Origin: Escallonia rubra
Taxonomy: Eukaryota > Streptophyta > Magnoliopsida > Escalloniales > Escalloniaceae
Length of the DNA stretch: 64,000 nt
Direction: 5' to 3'
Assembly: GCA_033065855.1 (NCBI GenBank)
Contig: JAVXUO010000749.1
Span: forward strand, 1-64,000
A model generated the notes under the pieces. The model was given only the letters and a program-made list of their open reading frames with translations, was not told the DNA's origin and ran no database searches. Shown here piece by piece: positions 47,325-58,586 of the stretch (position 1 is the first letter of the stretch; every line of letters starts with the position of its first letter). The translations under genes were made by a program, and so were the position numbers.

Positions 47325-48680
47325 CTACCAAGGCTAAGCAGTGCTTCTTGAGCTCAGAGTAATTGGCTTCGGGGCCCCTAATTGATTGGCTGAGATAATA
47401 AACTAGGCGTTCCACTTCATCCACCTCTTGGGCAAGCAATGTCCCTATAGACCTGGGAGTGGAGGTTAAGTAAAGCAAGAGTGGGATACCTCGTTATGGC
47501 ATGACCATGGTCTGCGGTGATATGAGAACCGCATTGATCTATTCGAATGCTTGTTGTTGGGGCGCACCCCAACTCCACGGTGCGCTTTTGCGCGTCAAGT
47601 GCTGGAAGGGCGTGATAAGTTTGGCCAAGGCAAGGATGAATCGGCGGAGGTAAGAAACCTTGCTGAGGAAGCTCTTCAACTGTTTGGTGCTCTTGGGAGG
47701 GGGCATCTCTTGGATGGAGGCGGCCTTATAAGGGTCAATGTCGATGCCCTGTCGACTGACCAAAAAGCCGAAGAATTTTTCGGATGAGACTCCAAAGGCA
47801 CATTTCAACTTATTCATCCGCATGTTGTATTGTCGACAACGATCGATAACTGCTTGAAGGTCCGTGAGATGCTCACTTTCCTTTTTAGACTTGATGATAA
47901 GATCATCGACGTAGTCCTCCACTGTGCGATGTATCATGTCGTGGAAGATTACTGTCATTGCTCTTTGATACGTTGCACCCGCGTTCTTAAGGCCGAAGGG
48001 CATGACTTTTCAACAAAAAGTTACCCATATGAGTGTGGAAGGCTATCTTGGCACAGTCGTCAGGGTTCATCTGAATTTGATTGTAGCCCGCGAAACCATC
48101 CATGAAAGATAAGGTTTCGTGTCCGGCAGCTGCCTCTGTGAGCATGTCGATGTTGGGCAATGGGAACTCGTCTTTGGGGCATGTCTTGTTTAAGTTTCGA
48201 AAGTCAATACAAATGCGAACTTGGCCGTTCTTCTTTTGCACAAGAACAACATTGGCCAACCAGATAGAATTAGTGATGGGCTCAATGAAGCCAACTTGTA
48301 GAAGTCGTTCGATCTCTTACTTGATCTTCAATTTGTCGAGGCGGAAGGTTCGCGGATGTTGTCGGATAGGGCTGCACCCGTTAGCAATGTTGAGTGGTGT
48401 GTCAGGGAAGTATCAAATCCAGACATCTCGTTATAACTCTATGCCAATACGTCGCGATATTCGCGAAGGAGGGTAACCAATTCCTCTCTTTGGCCCAGGG
48501 CGAGTTTTGTGCCAATGTATGTCAGTCGAGGTTCCTCGCCCGGGTCAGCCAGGTTAATTTCATCAAGATCTTCGGCCTGCGGTCGAGGGCCGTCTTTATA
48601 GCAGGGTGGGGCAGCACCAGGGGTAATCTCAGGGTCAGACAGGCAATGCTCAGCCGCGCAACACCATTCAGTTTCCATGG
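47325..48680 (-). pseudogene. Gypsy pol: reverse transcriptase and start of RNase H
   Basis: From 48678 the linker before RT (INLADPGEEPRLTYIG) leads to RT at 48430-47540: NVVLVQKKNGQVRICIDFR, DEFPLPNIDMLTEA, FMDGFAGYNQIQM, then MPFGLKNAGATYQRAM and the catalytic EDYVDDLIIKSK. A frameshift at about 48000 separates MGNF from MPFGL. A further break at about 47540-47480 precedes RNase H (LLAQEVDEVERLVYYLS, NYSELKKHCLALV). Similarity stops at about 47325, where the PMD region begins. Most of RNase H and all of integrase are absent. The block order and motifs match the Tat lineage of Ty3/gypsy. Confidence 0.9.
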
Positions 48681-48719
48681 GCGGGTCAGGGTCAGGGGGT
48701 CAGATGATGAACTACCTGA

Positions 48720-49590
48720 AGCCCCCACACACCATCATAATTGGTAGATAACTTTGGCGTATTTTATGATGCATTGGAAGGTTGGTTGGACCTTTTGCTT
48801 CTTGGACTTGGGGGATGAAAGGGGGGAGTTGGGTTTGGTAGCTGTCAGAGGCATTGAGGTTGATCCCTTGTTCTTGGTACCTTTCTTGGTCTTGGACTTG
48901 GGAGGCTTGTTTCCACACAATTCATCCCAGTTTGGCAACTTGGTGGAATGTATGAGTAGCATTCTCACCATCCTCGGTAAGCTTAGTGAAAAAAGAGGCC
49001 TCGGTGAAGTAAGATTCGGCGTATTCGAAGGGGGCCTTGGTTGCGGGGATTGGCATCGCTACCTCATGTCCCGCAGGACCGGCCACCAGTTTCACACACT
49101 TGTGGTACATTGAGGGAACGGACTTGTTAACATCAATCCAAGGTTGGCCAAGCAGGAGGTGGAAGGAAGACTCGCTGTCTATTACGTGAAAAGTAGTGTC
49201 GCGACGGACAGTTCTGACCATGAGGTCGATAGTGATATGGCCGAGGGTCGACTGAGGACCCTGCCCAAAGCCAATAATCTAGACGGGGTCGTGGATGATC
49301 TTTCTTGTGGGAATGCCGGCCCGTTACAGGGTGATGAGAGGCATGATGTTGATTGAGACGCCGCAGACTAAGGCACGGCGGAAGCCCATGCCGTTAACAG
49401 TGTATTTGAGGTACAGCGGTCGGTTGTGGTGTTCAATCGGTGGCAAATCCTCGTCTGAGAAAATGAATGCGGTAGAAGGGACGTGTCTAAGTTCGTCTTG
49501 GGCAGCCAAACATTCAGGACTGAGGCCTGTGGTGACCTCGATCAGACAGTTCGAGAGGTAAGTTCGTGCCGCAGTGAAAACCACATTTCA
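48720..49590 (-). pseudogene. Gypsy aspartic protease region, active site lost
   Basis: The approach FSDEDLPPIEHHNRPLYL and the body (TFHVIDSESSFHLLLGQPWI at about 49190-49130) identify the retroviral-type protease. The catalytic segment reads RRALVCGVSINIMPL, where relatives have LVD(N/T)G(S/A)xLNxxPL, so the catalytic Asp is gone. The frame changes between the two halves (about 49324/49221). This enzyme could not process gag-pol. Confidence 0.8.
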
Positions 49591-49799
49591 TCAAGAAAGC
49601 TTTTGATTTTTGTCATTTGTCCGACTGAGGACGCTGGCTGAGGAGCGGAAGGTACACAAGGTGTGACCATAGGAAAGACCTTCATAGGAGCTTTGGTGAC
49701 GAGAGACTCGATGTGGTCAGAAGTGGCCATGAGCACCTGATGCTCCCGATTGTTGTTACCATGGTGTGGGTAAGGATCCTTACGCACATCGTTGTTCTT

Positions 49800-50790
49800 C
49801 CGTAGCTATAGGTCGCCCGACGCGACCTTTCTTGCAAAGATAGCTCGCAGCACATTGCAGTTTTTTAGAGGATGGCCAAGGGCTTGATGGAAAGGACAGT
49901 AGTTGGGTCTGGTCCTCTCTTCGTCCGTGACGGGGATCCTCATGGGTGGCAGTTTGAAGTTGTTGTCATTGTTCACCCATTCCACCAATAGTGCTTTCAC
50001 TGTATTCAAATCACATGGATAGTCGGGTGGAGTCCCCTATTGCCTTCGCTTGTCGGAGCGTAGGTCCCCATCTGGGAACGGACGCTTGAAGCCGGTGTAG
50101 TTGTTTGTGTTGTTGTTGTTATGCTGAGTGCTGGGTGTGTCTGCCGAAGCCAGTAGTGCATTTTGCTGTCGAGGCTTCCACGGCTTGACAGGATCGACCG
50201 TCTCATAAGTACGGCGGGCTGTTTCCTTGAGGTGTCCCCATGACCTCAACTGTAGGTTCTCGATATGCACACGGTAGATATCATTCATGTTTTTATGCAT
50301 ATGGGAACCAACGTCTCGTCCTTGCTGAAGTCCGTGCACTCAAGGCATTTGAGATGGAAACGGTGCACGTACTTATTCAAGTCTTCCCCTTGGTTCTAGC
50401 GGATGCCAGCAATGTCAACAATAGTCACGCGTTCGGCCTCGTAATGGAACTTCTCTAAGAACAACTGGACCATGTCGTTCCATGCGTGGACAATCCCCGT
50501 AGGGATCTGGTGGTACCAGGTGTAAGCCAAGCCTGTAAGGGACTTGTGGAATTCCCTCAACTTCAAGCTGTCTCCCGGGCCATACTGCTCCAATGAGCCT
50601 ACAAATCTCGTCAAGTGCTCACGGGCGTTGCCCTCACATCCGTTGAAGAGCACAAAGGCTAGTTGTTTGTACTTTGGGGGATAGGGTATGGTGGCAATAT
50701 CATTGGCATATGGGGAATGGCCTGTTAGGTGGGCAGAGGGATTAGGTGTAGAGTTTTGTGATAAGCGATGGATGAGTGCTTCTAAGTCTC
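49800..50790 (-). pseudogene. Gypsy gag, C-terminal part (capsid and zinc knuckle)
   Basis: The capsid-type segment (GPGDSLKLREFHKSLTG, AYTWYHQIP, HAWNDMVQLFLEKF) matches the retrotransposon gag domain. A stop (TAG at about 50396) and a frameshift near 50320 interrupt it, and it continues as HIENLQLRSWGHLKETARRTY. A CCHC-like knuckle reads YCPFHQALGHPLKNC. It follows the N-terminal gag frame after one TGA codon at 50789-50791. Confidence 0.85.
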
Positions 50791-51571
50791 ACTTGGAGAC
50801 ATAGTGGTGGGATGGTTCTTCATGGCCAACCAATGGATGATGGCTGGCTGGGGCGCCGCGAGCCCCCGAGTCCCTTGATGGGGCGACTTGATGAGTAGGA
50901 GCAACAGATGGATGATAGGTGATAGGTGCTGGCAATGGCAAGTGTATGGGGGCATGGGTGGGCCGGTGAGACATATCAACCACTTGGCCGGTTATTTGAT
51001 GTTGTTCCATTGGGTAAGGGTTAGGTTCCATCTCAATGGGGTCATGGGTTTCGGACGAACTTCTTGTCGGCATGCGCTGGGGTGCGGCGATAGAGTGAAT
51101 CTGTTGCAGCACGGGTCCAAGGTCTGCTTGAGGCATGCGCGAAGGCATCACGAGATACAGTGCATCAGCTACAGGAGGCGAAGATGTCGCAAGTCCTACC
51201 GCCAAGGGTCTAGATGATCGAGGCGGCGGTGGTCGCGACACTGGGGCCTGAACGGCATCAAGAGCCAACCCAGGTCCAGAAGGTTGGACTGGTACAATGA
51301 TTTGTTGGGAGGCCATCACCTGTATGGATTTTTGCATTTCCATGATGGTTGTCATAAGAGTGGCTTGCGAGTCTCGCAGATTGGCTATAGTAGGCGTAAA
51401 CTGCTGGATGGCCGCGTTGACTGCAACTTGTATGTCAGGTGAGGTAGTTAGTGGCCGGTCTTGGAGACGCACAGCACTTGTCCCCTCTTGTTCACCCGAG
51501 TGGTCCTCTTCTTGCACGATATGGTTAAGGCCCTGGCTAGTAGCTCTCGTAGCTCTTCGTTGTGTACGCAT
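50789..51571 (-). pseudogene. Gypsy gag, N-terminal frame
   Basis: The frame starts at ATG 51571, 47 bases after the primer site, and stays open for 260 codons to TGA. Coding resemblance continues in the same frame beyond it (DLEALIHRL). The sequence is rich in Gln, Pro and Ser with a short amphipathic stretch (DIQVAVNAAIQQF). The same N-terminus is present at 23797 in the related fragment. Confidence 0.85.
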
Positions 51572-51617
51572 GGTGCCTGAGTGTGGAAGATGGGCAGACT
51601 ACAATACGATGCTCACC

Positions 51618-51635
51618 TCCCCAGCAGAGTCACCA
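51618..51635 (-). promoter_or_regulatory. Primer-binding site of the gypsy element
   Basis: On the minus strand TGGTGACTCTGCTGGGGA starts three bases after the LTR end. It resembles the TGGCGACTC...GGGG primer sites I recall for Tat/Ogre elements (tRNA-Arg), but the tRNA was not checked. Confidence 0.75.
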
Positions 51636-52469
51636 AAATGATGCCACGAAAAGTGGGTTCGTACCTACATGGAGGTGACACAAAGGTTGCAGTCCGTGTC
51701 AGCTTCCAAGTATGCAAAGTGAGAGATATCAAGGCCGAAGTAAGGGATGAGAGCAAGGCTTCACAGGCAGGCTGTGAGGAGTGGCAGTGCTGCGAAGGCA
51801 AGGCTGAGACGAACAGGGCCGGCAGTCGACAGTCCAAGTTTGAGTCCGAGTCGAGGTCCAATGCTACATTCCAAAGTCACGGTCCAAAGTTACGGTCCAA
51901 AGTTATGTTTCTCTCACTAGAATCCAAGAGCTCCCAAATTCTAGAGTGAGAAAGCATTTTTTGTAAGAAAAGCCAAAAGTCCCTTTTTGAGTCATAAAGT
52001 TCAATATTTATAGGAAACATTGTACTTATGTCATAAAGTGCCACATGTCGTCCCCTAGGAGTGACACGTCACCAAAGGGTCCCAAAATGCCGATTCTCCG
52101 TTGGACTGCCGATTCCCAAATTCGCGTTGCCTGCCTCGCACAGCGTCGCTCTACCTGTCTGAGAAGACTGACCACACCGCAGTTGTATGATCAGAGTAAG
52201 CCTGTTGCCCCAGCCACCGGTCCAAGCCCTTACTAAATCCCATGAGGTGCGTTGAGAGACGCGCAGAGACCTGACAGCGGTGAGGGTTGCCCCTATAGCC
52301 AACTGTCAGGCGGACTAGGCGCGATGCCCTCCGAGGACCTGCTCCCGTCCCAGAGTGACCCGTGGGTCATTGTCCTGGTGGTGTTGACGATCAATAGTAA
52401 CATGAGTGGACATAGTCGCAGCTCAGTGCTCGGAGTTCGTGGTGAGGGGTCCTCGTGCCGAATACCCCT

Positions 52470-53020
52470 GTGACTGTGACGACGATGGCTATAAGGTTGT
52501 GAGCCCATCCCATGGCGGCGATGACTATAAGGTTGTGAGTCCATCCCGCTGCAAGGGGTCCTCGTGCAGGAGCGCCCCGTGATTGTGACGACGATGGCTA
52601 TAAGATTGTGAGCCCATCCCGGTGCGGCGATGACTATAAGGTTGTGAGTCCATCCCGCTGCGAGGGTCGGAGCCCCCTGTGATTGAGACGGTGATGGCTA
52701 TAAGATTGTGAGCCCATCCCGGTATAGCGATGACTATAAGGTTATGAGTCCATCCCGCTACGAGGGCCGGAGCCCCCTGTGATTGTGACGGCGATGGCTA
52801 TAAGGTTGTGAGCCCATCCCGGTGCGGCGATGACTATAAAGTTGTGAGTCCATCCCGCTGCGAGGGCCGGAGCCCCTTATGATTGTGACGACGATGGCTA
52901 TAAGGTTGTGAGGCCATCCCCGTGCGGGGATGACTATAAGGTTGTGAGTCCATCCCGCTGCGAGGGCCGGAGCCCCCTGTGATTGTGACGGCGATGGGTT
53001 TAAGGTTGTGAGCCCATCTT
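52470..53020. repeat. 100-bp tandem array in the right LTR
   Basis: Units begin at about 52470, 52579, 52678, 52778, 52878 and 52978. The first spacing is about ten bases longer. Confidence 0.9.
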
Positions 53021-53094
53021 GGAATCATGTAACATGATTGTGGCGCATGGGCGCAGTGCCTACAGCACGAGACATTACCTGGTGCCGGGGGCAC

Positions 53095-53480
53095 GTGTTA
53101 TGAAAGTGGTGCAGTGACGAACGTCGCGGAGCAATACTTGGTGCCGGGGGCACGTATCATGACGATGGCGCGCGGGCACAGTGACGAACGTCGCGGAGCC
53201 ATACTTGGTGTCGGGGCACGTGTTATGAAAGTGGCGCACGGGCTCGGCGACAAACGTCATGGAGACAATACCTTGTGCTGTGGGCACATGTCATGGAAGT
53301 GGCACACGGGCGCGGTGACAAGCGTCGCGGAGACAACACTTGGTGCTGGGCAGGTATCATGGAAGTGGCGCTCGGGCGCGGCGATGAACGTCGCGGAGTA
53401 ATGCTTGGTGCCGAGGCACGTATCATGACGATGATGGCGCACGGGTACGGCGACGAACGTCGCGGAGACGGCGCACGGGC
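53095..53480. repeat. 65-bp-type tandem array in the right LTR
   Basis: GACGAACGTCGCGGAG recurs with irregular spacing; the array is about 150 bp shorter than in the left LTR. Confidence 0.85.
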
Positions 53481-54509
53481 GCACGTCAGGTGTCCTGAAG
53501 ACGGGATGTGAGTTGAGTGTGCCTGTGATAACAAAATAATGAATGCAACATGTAGTAATGACAAAGTTGGGAGTGATGGTATGCGGTCGTCGGCGACGGG
53601 TCATTCGGTGGTAGTGCGCGACTTTGGGCACGCGAAAGTGGTGTGCGGTCACGGACGACGGACGTCACGTGGTTGATGCACGACGGACATCGCGAGGTTG
53701 ATGCACGACGGACGACGTAAGGTTGATGTACGAATGTCCGTAAACATCATAGAGGTGCGAAGACTCAAGAAAATAAGTGCGCGCTGTGGGAAAGGCCATA
53801 GGCCAAACATGGGGGGAAGGCGAAGGCCAAGGCCCCTAGGAGGCTGAGGTCGACCCCCTGGGGAGGCCAAGGCCAATCCTAGGGGTGGCCAAGGCCAAAT
53901 GGCTAACTCCCATGAAGGAGCCCGAGGCTACTCCCCCTTTCGGTGAACTTCGGGCGCGCCGACGGTAGGTGTTTTGATGGGCAATGACAAATCTGGAAGT
54001 TGCATTGCGATGAGCGTGTCGACGTGAATCGTACTCACGTGACGAACAAGGCGTCAAAGTCACGTACGAAGCAAAAAAAGTGTGAAAAGGACTTTACGCA
54101 AAAAGTGAAGAATCGGGGAGGGGGGGTGGCCAAGGCCAACCCCCCATGAGAGGCTGAGGCCGACCCCATGACCTTGGGGGAGGCCGAGGTCGACCCCATG
54201 GGGTTGGCCAAGGCCTTTGGCCCTTGACCCCGCTGCTCCGGTTGCACTGTCGGTCGTTATTTTTTGTGGAAAGGTGATTGGGTGGTCTTGGCGTGACGAT
54301 CGCACTAGCGTGAGTGACATCAATGTGAAATAAATCGTGCCTAAGTCACACAAGGCATGCGAAGCAAAAAACGCACGTGACTTGAGCGTGCGCGCGCTGA
54401 CCAGTTCGATACGTTGGAAAATTGACCGTTGACAATGTCGACGTGTTTGCGCGAAGCGGGACCCCTAGCGGGCGATTGGGTCCGACCAAGATAGGCTGGG
54501 AACACCAAG

Positions 54510-56360
54510 TTAGAAGCAATACAAGAAAGGAAATAAGTTTTGCCAATTATTGTCCAATTTTGGCTCATGCTCGTGATGAGTCCAAAAAAGACCAAATCAC
54601 GACTATTTTAAGACTTTTTTTTTTTATAAGGGAGCAATTTTTTTATTCGACTAGCATGGGCTTATAAGCTGTGAATTTTCAACCTTTCTTCAAGTTTCAA
54701 ACGCTAGGTTAACAATTTTTTAAATGGATTTTTGAATGAGCTTGCCTTGTAGAACATTGTAGGTCAAGGGCATCATGGGGTGAGTAATTATGCATGGTGG
54801 ACGTACCAAAAAGACAAGTAAAAGACATAGAGATGACATCCACGTCCGATAGACATTGCAATTAATTAAACTTGACAATAACAGTAACTAAACAAAAAAA
54901 AATTAGGTGCACAACGCAGCTAAAGAAAACCAGCTAAATGCAAGATAAAAAAAAATTACAACAAGATTACTGTAGCCTAGAACTGAATGATAACTAAATA
55001 GACAACCAAGAGACACCCAACAACTGCCAGCCGCAAGCCCAACTTCAGACACGTATCTCCGCAGCTACGACGTGTCCTCGATTTCCATGAACAATTCCGA
55101 TGTCGGAAAACCACCATCTCTTGTCAACACTCTACCGCCATATTTAGTCCTTAGCTCAGTCATTTCAGTAAGCATTATTGGCACCATCTAAAGACATAAT
55201 TATTGTTGTTGTGGGTGCTTGCAAATGTCAAGAAAAATCAAGGGAAGCTAAAGCACATGAGATTTCAAACTCCCTCTCTATTGATGAGCTTGAGTCGATA
55301 AAAAGACGATCTATTTTGTACATTACAAAGGCCTAGTGATACTCGATGAAGTTCCCAATTAGATCCTCTTCGTAGCTTAGTAGATATGTAATCAGCAACT
55401 CGTTGTGCGCTAAAGCATGTCATCGCTCATGGGACTGAACTTAATCATCGTCCACATGCAAATTCATGTTTGGACTCTAAGACGTCTTTTGAAGTTATCT
55501 ATCATTACCTCATATGATAGACAGAGTAGTAGATTATAGGAAGCACAGCTGACCTTTGCCGAGCTCTGCAGCTAAAATCGCAAGATAAATATTCTAAATT
55601 CAATGCATTTGCTAGTGACGACAAGACATTGATTCAATAATTAGAGGATAATGAGTGGGACAATCTCTACCATATCATTTTGTCAAATGCACAACAAAGA
55701 GCTCTTGTTACATGGGGTTCGAGGCAGAGGTCGTCATAATCACGTTACCCAATAATACATTTTTTGAGTTAATGTTTTCAAGCAGCTCTATATTCTATGC
55801 TGTAAGAATTACATAACACATTCACTAAAGACGCGATTGAGCTATTGACGTTAGCTCACCATTTTATCCAAGGGATTACAATAGGTTATTTAGACATGAC
55901 GATATATATATAGACAAGTATAAAAGTTTTATTCCTTACATTGCATAAAAAGGATAGTGAAAATTCATTTTGAAAATGAAGTACCCAAATTTGCAAAACG
56001 TATCAGCTATTTTAAAATTATGTCAAGGATTGTGAAAACGAGGAAATCAATTTTATATCCTCTCCTAGACGGATTAAATCTTCTTATTTTGTCTCCTCAG
56101 GTTTCCACTAGAACAACAGAAAGGAGTTTTTTTTTTAGCTATAACGATTGTCGAAAACAAGCTTTAGAATAAGATGGAAGTTGGATTTCATGCTAATTAC
56201 TTGAACAAGTGCACAGAGAAAGAAATACCATATAGTGTCCCGATGGATTTCATATTACAGGAATTCTCTGATTCCAAATTACATCTATCAAGGCTGATAA
56301 ATTCTCTGATTGCAAATTGTATCTCAGTTGCATTTGAAATGAGCTCAAAACACTAGGGCA
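54510..56360 (+). pseudogene. hAT-like transposase pseudogene, right part
   Basis: It continues the gene interrupted at 40433: reading resumes in the same phase with a segment equivalent to HARDESKKDQI (54565-54597), where relatives have VDEARDESKKEQM. Further landmarks are VVVGACKCQEKSREA (about 55208-55252), QRPSDTR (55326-55346) followed by a TGA where relatives have Trp, and the hAT dimerisation motif VSTRTTERSF (56101-56130). Many stops and shifts make it non-functional. It ends before the Mutator-like element at 56374. Confidence 0.8.
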
Positions 56361-56373
56361 TGCAATATGATAA

Positions 56374-57370
56374 GAGTTAACTATTCGGTTGACCACTGTA
56401 CTATCAAGCACATTCAACCTTGGTCACTAGATTTCGATTTGTGTCAAAGTAATCACTGAACTCGTCAATTAGTCCAATCAAGTCACTCTGTTAGGCTCCG
56501 TCAGTCCCAAGTATGTTAAGTGACTTCATTCGGGGGTAAATCTGTCATTTTAGTTGCTTCTTCTTTCTTTCTCCCCAAATTTCCTTTTCAAGCCCAACAC
56601 CACGACCAGCCACCAAACACAACCACACCATCAACCCAACACCACCACCAACCACCAAGCACAACCATACCAGAACCACCAACTGCCAAATACAACCACG
56701 ACACCCCCTCCCAACCCCCCCCCCCCCGGCCTAAGATCTTATGATTTATCACCGTCACCAATGATAAATCGGGCATGCAAAGCCATAGAGATTCGACGGG
56801 GTTTTAAATGGGGAGTCGTGATGAAGGCGTGGCGATGGTGATGGGATTAACGGCAGTTAGATTTCACTAGCGATTGGGTGGTGGGGTGGTGTTCGCTGGT
56901 GCAGACATGGAATTAGAAGGAAAATTGATTGATGGAAGGGGGAAGGAGATCGACCAAAAGTGGTAGCGGGATTTAAATGATCGAGGGGGGAGGGGGAAAA
57001 GTTAAGTGATTGACAGTGCCGTCGATTACTGCTTATGGGTTAAGGCTATTGGTGGTTGGACGGTGATGGCTACTGGCAGCTGGGTACTGGCGGCGGTTGG
57101 GTAGGGTGGTGGGTAGCTGGCATGGAAGGAAGAAGAAGATGAAAATAAAAAGAAAATTAGAAAAAAAATTGATTCTTTTTGTTTTGACAATTTTGCCCCT
57201 AATTTAACCCCCCATGTGCCTTTCACATGGACACTTAATGTGCCAAAATTAACAAAGTAAGACAATTGAGATCATTTTAAAAATTCAATGGTCACTTTGA
57301 CACAAATTGAAGTCCAGTGATCAAAATTGAATTTACTTCATAATACAGTAGTCAACCGAGTAGTTAACTC
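56374..57370. mobile_element. Small Mutator-like element, 997 bp, 9-bp target duplication
   Basis: ATATGATAA stands at both 56365-56373 and 57371-57379. Inverted repeats of roughly 150 bp begin GAGTTAACTA and continue with CGGTTGACCACTGTA and TTTGTGTCAAAGT. The interior is CCA-rich on the left and GGTGG-rich on the right, with a poly(C) run at 56718. It has no transposase. Confidence 0.92.
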
Positions 57371-57379
57371 ATATGATAA

Positions 57380-58583
57380 AGCCAAAGCGAAATGAAGGAA
57401 TTAGCCCCTGAGATCCGTGCTCAAACTTTTAAGGTGACCCCACGGTTTGAACTCTACGTGTTTGATAAAAAAAATCAAGTGTTGTTGTTCATCGTCATAT
57501 GCTTGGGATGGTGTTGATAGGGCTAGTGATGACTGATCCCCTTTAAACACCACCCCTCAATTCTTTTTGGGTGATACAAGGGAAATTAAGGCGAATGTAA
57601 ACGAAACTCTTTCACTTCTCTATTTACAAAGAGAGTAGGAAAATTTATGCTAGGGGACAAAAAAGAATTTCGTGAGCCTGTGAAGGTTTGGAAGGAGGTG
57701 AGTTTTGGGCTTTGAATCGGAGGTTCAGTTGATCGAGGCAAAGGGAATTCGTTTGAAGTACTTATCGTCGCTCAAGAAATTTCTATACTTTTGTCATGCC
57801 TCGACAGTCGTCCGCAACTTCTAAGGATATGACGACCTATCTCTCTCGTGCTAGTTTTATGAATATTTTGACTTAAAAGGTCACTTTTTGTCCTTTTTGG
57901 GGACAATTTCGCTAGGGTTATTCGAATTGTAGGAATTTTCCTCCAACCCTGTATATAGTAAAAATAGATAGTCGTTAAATGTTTGTAGAGGTTTTTTTGC
58001 TAACACTTTCAACGATAATTCTTAACAGTATTTTTTTAGCGTCACTAATTAAAAGTCACTAAAATATTTAGTAATTATTTATTGTCACTATATCAGAAAG
58101 AGCAGGAAGATTCCTTCGACTTTAATAACAGTCTCTTTTTGTAAAAAGAAGGAATGTCAATAGAGGATCTTTTGTTTAGCTTTACAGACCCAGAACACAG
58201 GGGGGGAAGCAATGTTTTCTTTTAGAAAAGTACATATAGCGAGAATGTTTCGCCTTATCTTCTGCTGCACACATGGGTTGAGGCGTTGAGCTTTGTTTCT
58301 CAACCACCTCATATCTCTAGCCTAAGTAAGCAAAGAAATTAATTAACGGTTTTAAACCAGGAGGTCATGCCTCCCTCTAAAGATGGCTACATGGGAGTAT
58401 CTTGAGTCTTATGTTTAGGGGAGCAAAGTATACACATAAATATTCAAATAAAAAATTTAGCACTTATCGATTTTGCTACATAATGTTTATTTACGACAAC
58501 AGAGAATTTACCAAAATTGAAATCAGATATGAATAATTACCAAACAATTAAAAAATAGTCAATAAAAGGAAAATTGCTGAAAC
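57380..58583. other. Intergenic, no gene seen
   Basis: A few AGCGTCACTAATT/AGTCACTAAAA pieces at 58035-58090 look like decayed transposon repeats. No exon is supported. Confidence 0.5.
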
Positions 58584-58586
58584 TAA

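Larger units (their letters stand above)
40434..54504 (-). mobile_element. Ty3/gypsy LTR retrotransposon, Tat-like, 14.1 kb, with antisense PMD gene
   Basis: Direct LTRs at 40434-43164 and 51639-54504 both start TGATGCC and end GGGAACA. The 5-bp duplication CCAAG stands outside each end (40429-40433 and 54505-54509). The primer site lies just inside the right LTR, so the element reads on the minus strand. Order on that strand: LTR, gag, protease, reverse transcriptase, partial RNase H, antisense plant-mobile-domain gene, GC-rich spacer, LTR. Integrase is missing. Reverse-transcriptase sequence and extra-ORF layout suggest the Tat lineage. The gag-pol frames are broken in several places. Confidence 0.95.
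51639..54504 (-). repeat. 5' LTR of the gypsy element (right copy)
   Basis: It is 2866 bp, with a minus-strand TATA box at about 52006-52012. Its 100-bp array (52470-53020) has about 5.5 units, against 2.4 in the left LTR; its 65-bp-type array (53095-53480) is shorter. Elsewhere the two LTRs align closely with scattered substitutions. Confidence 0.93.
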
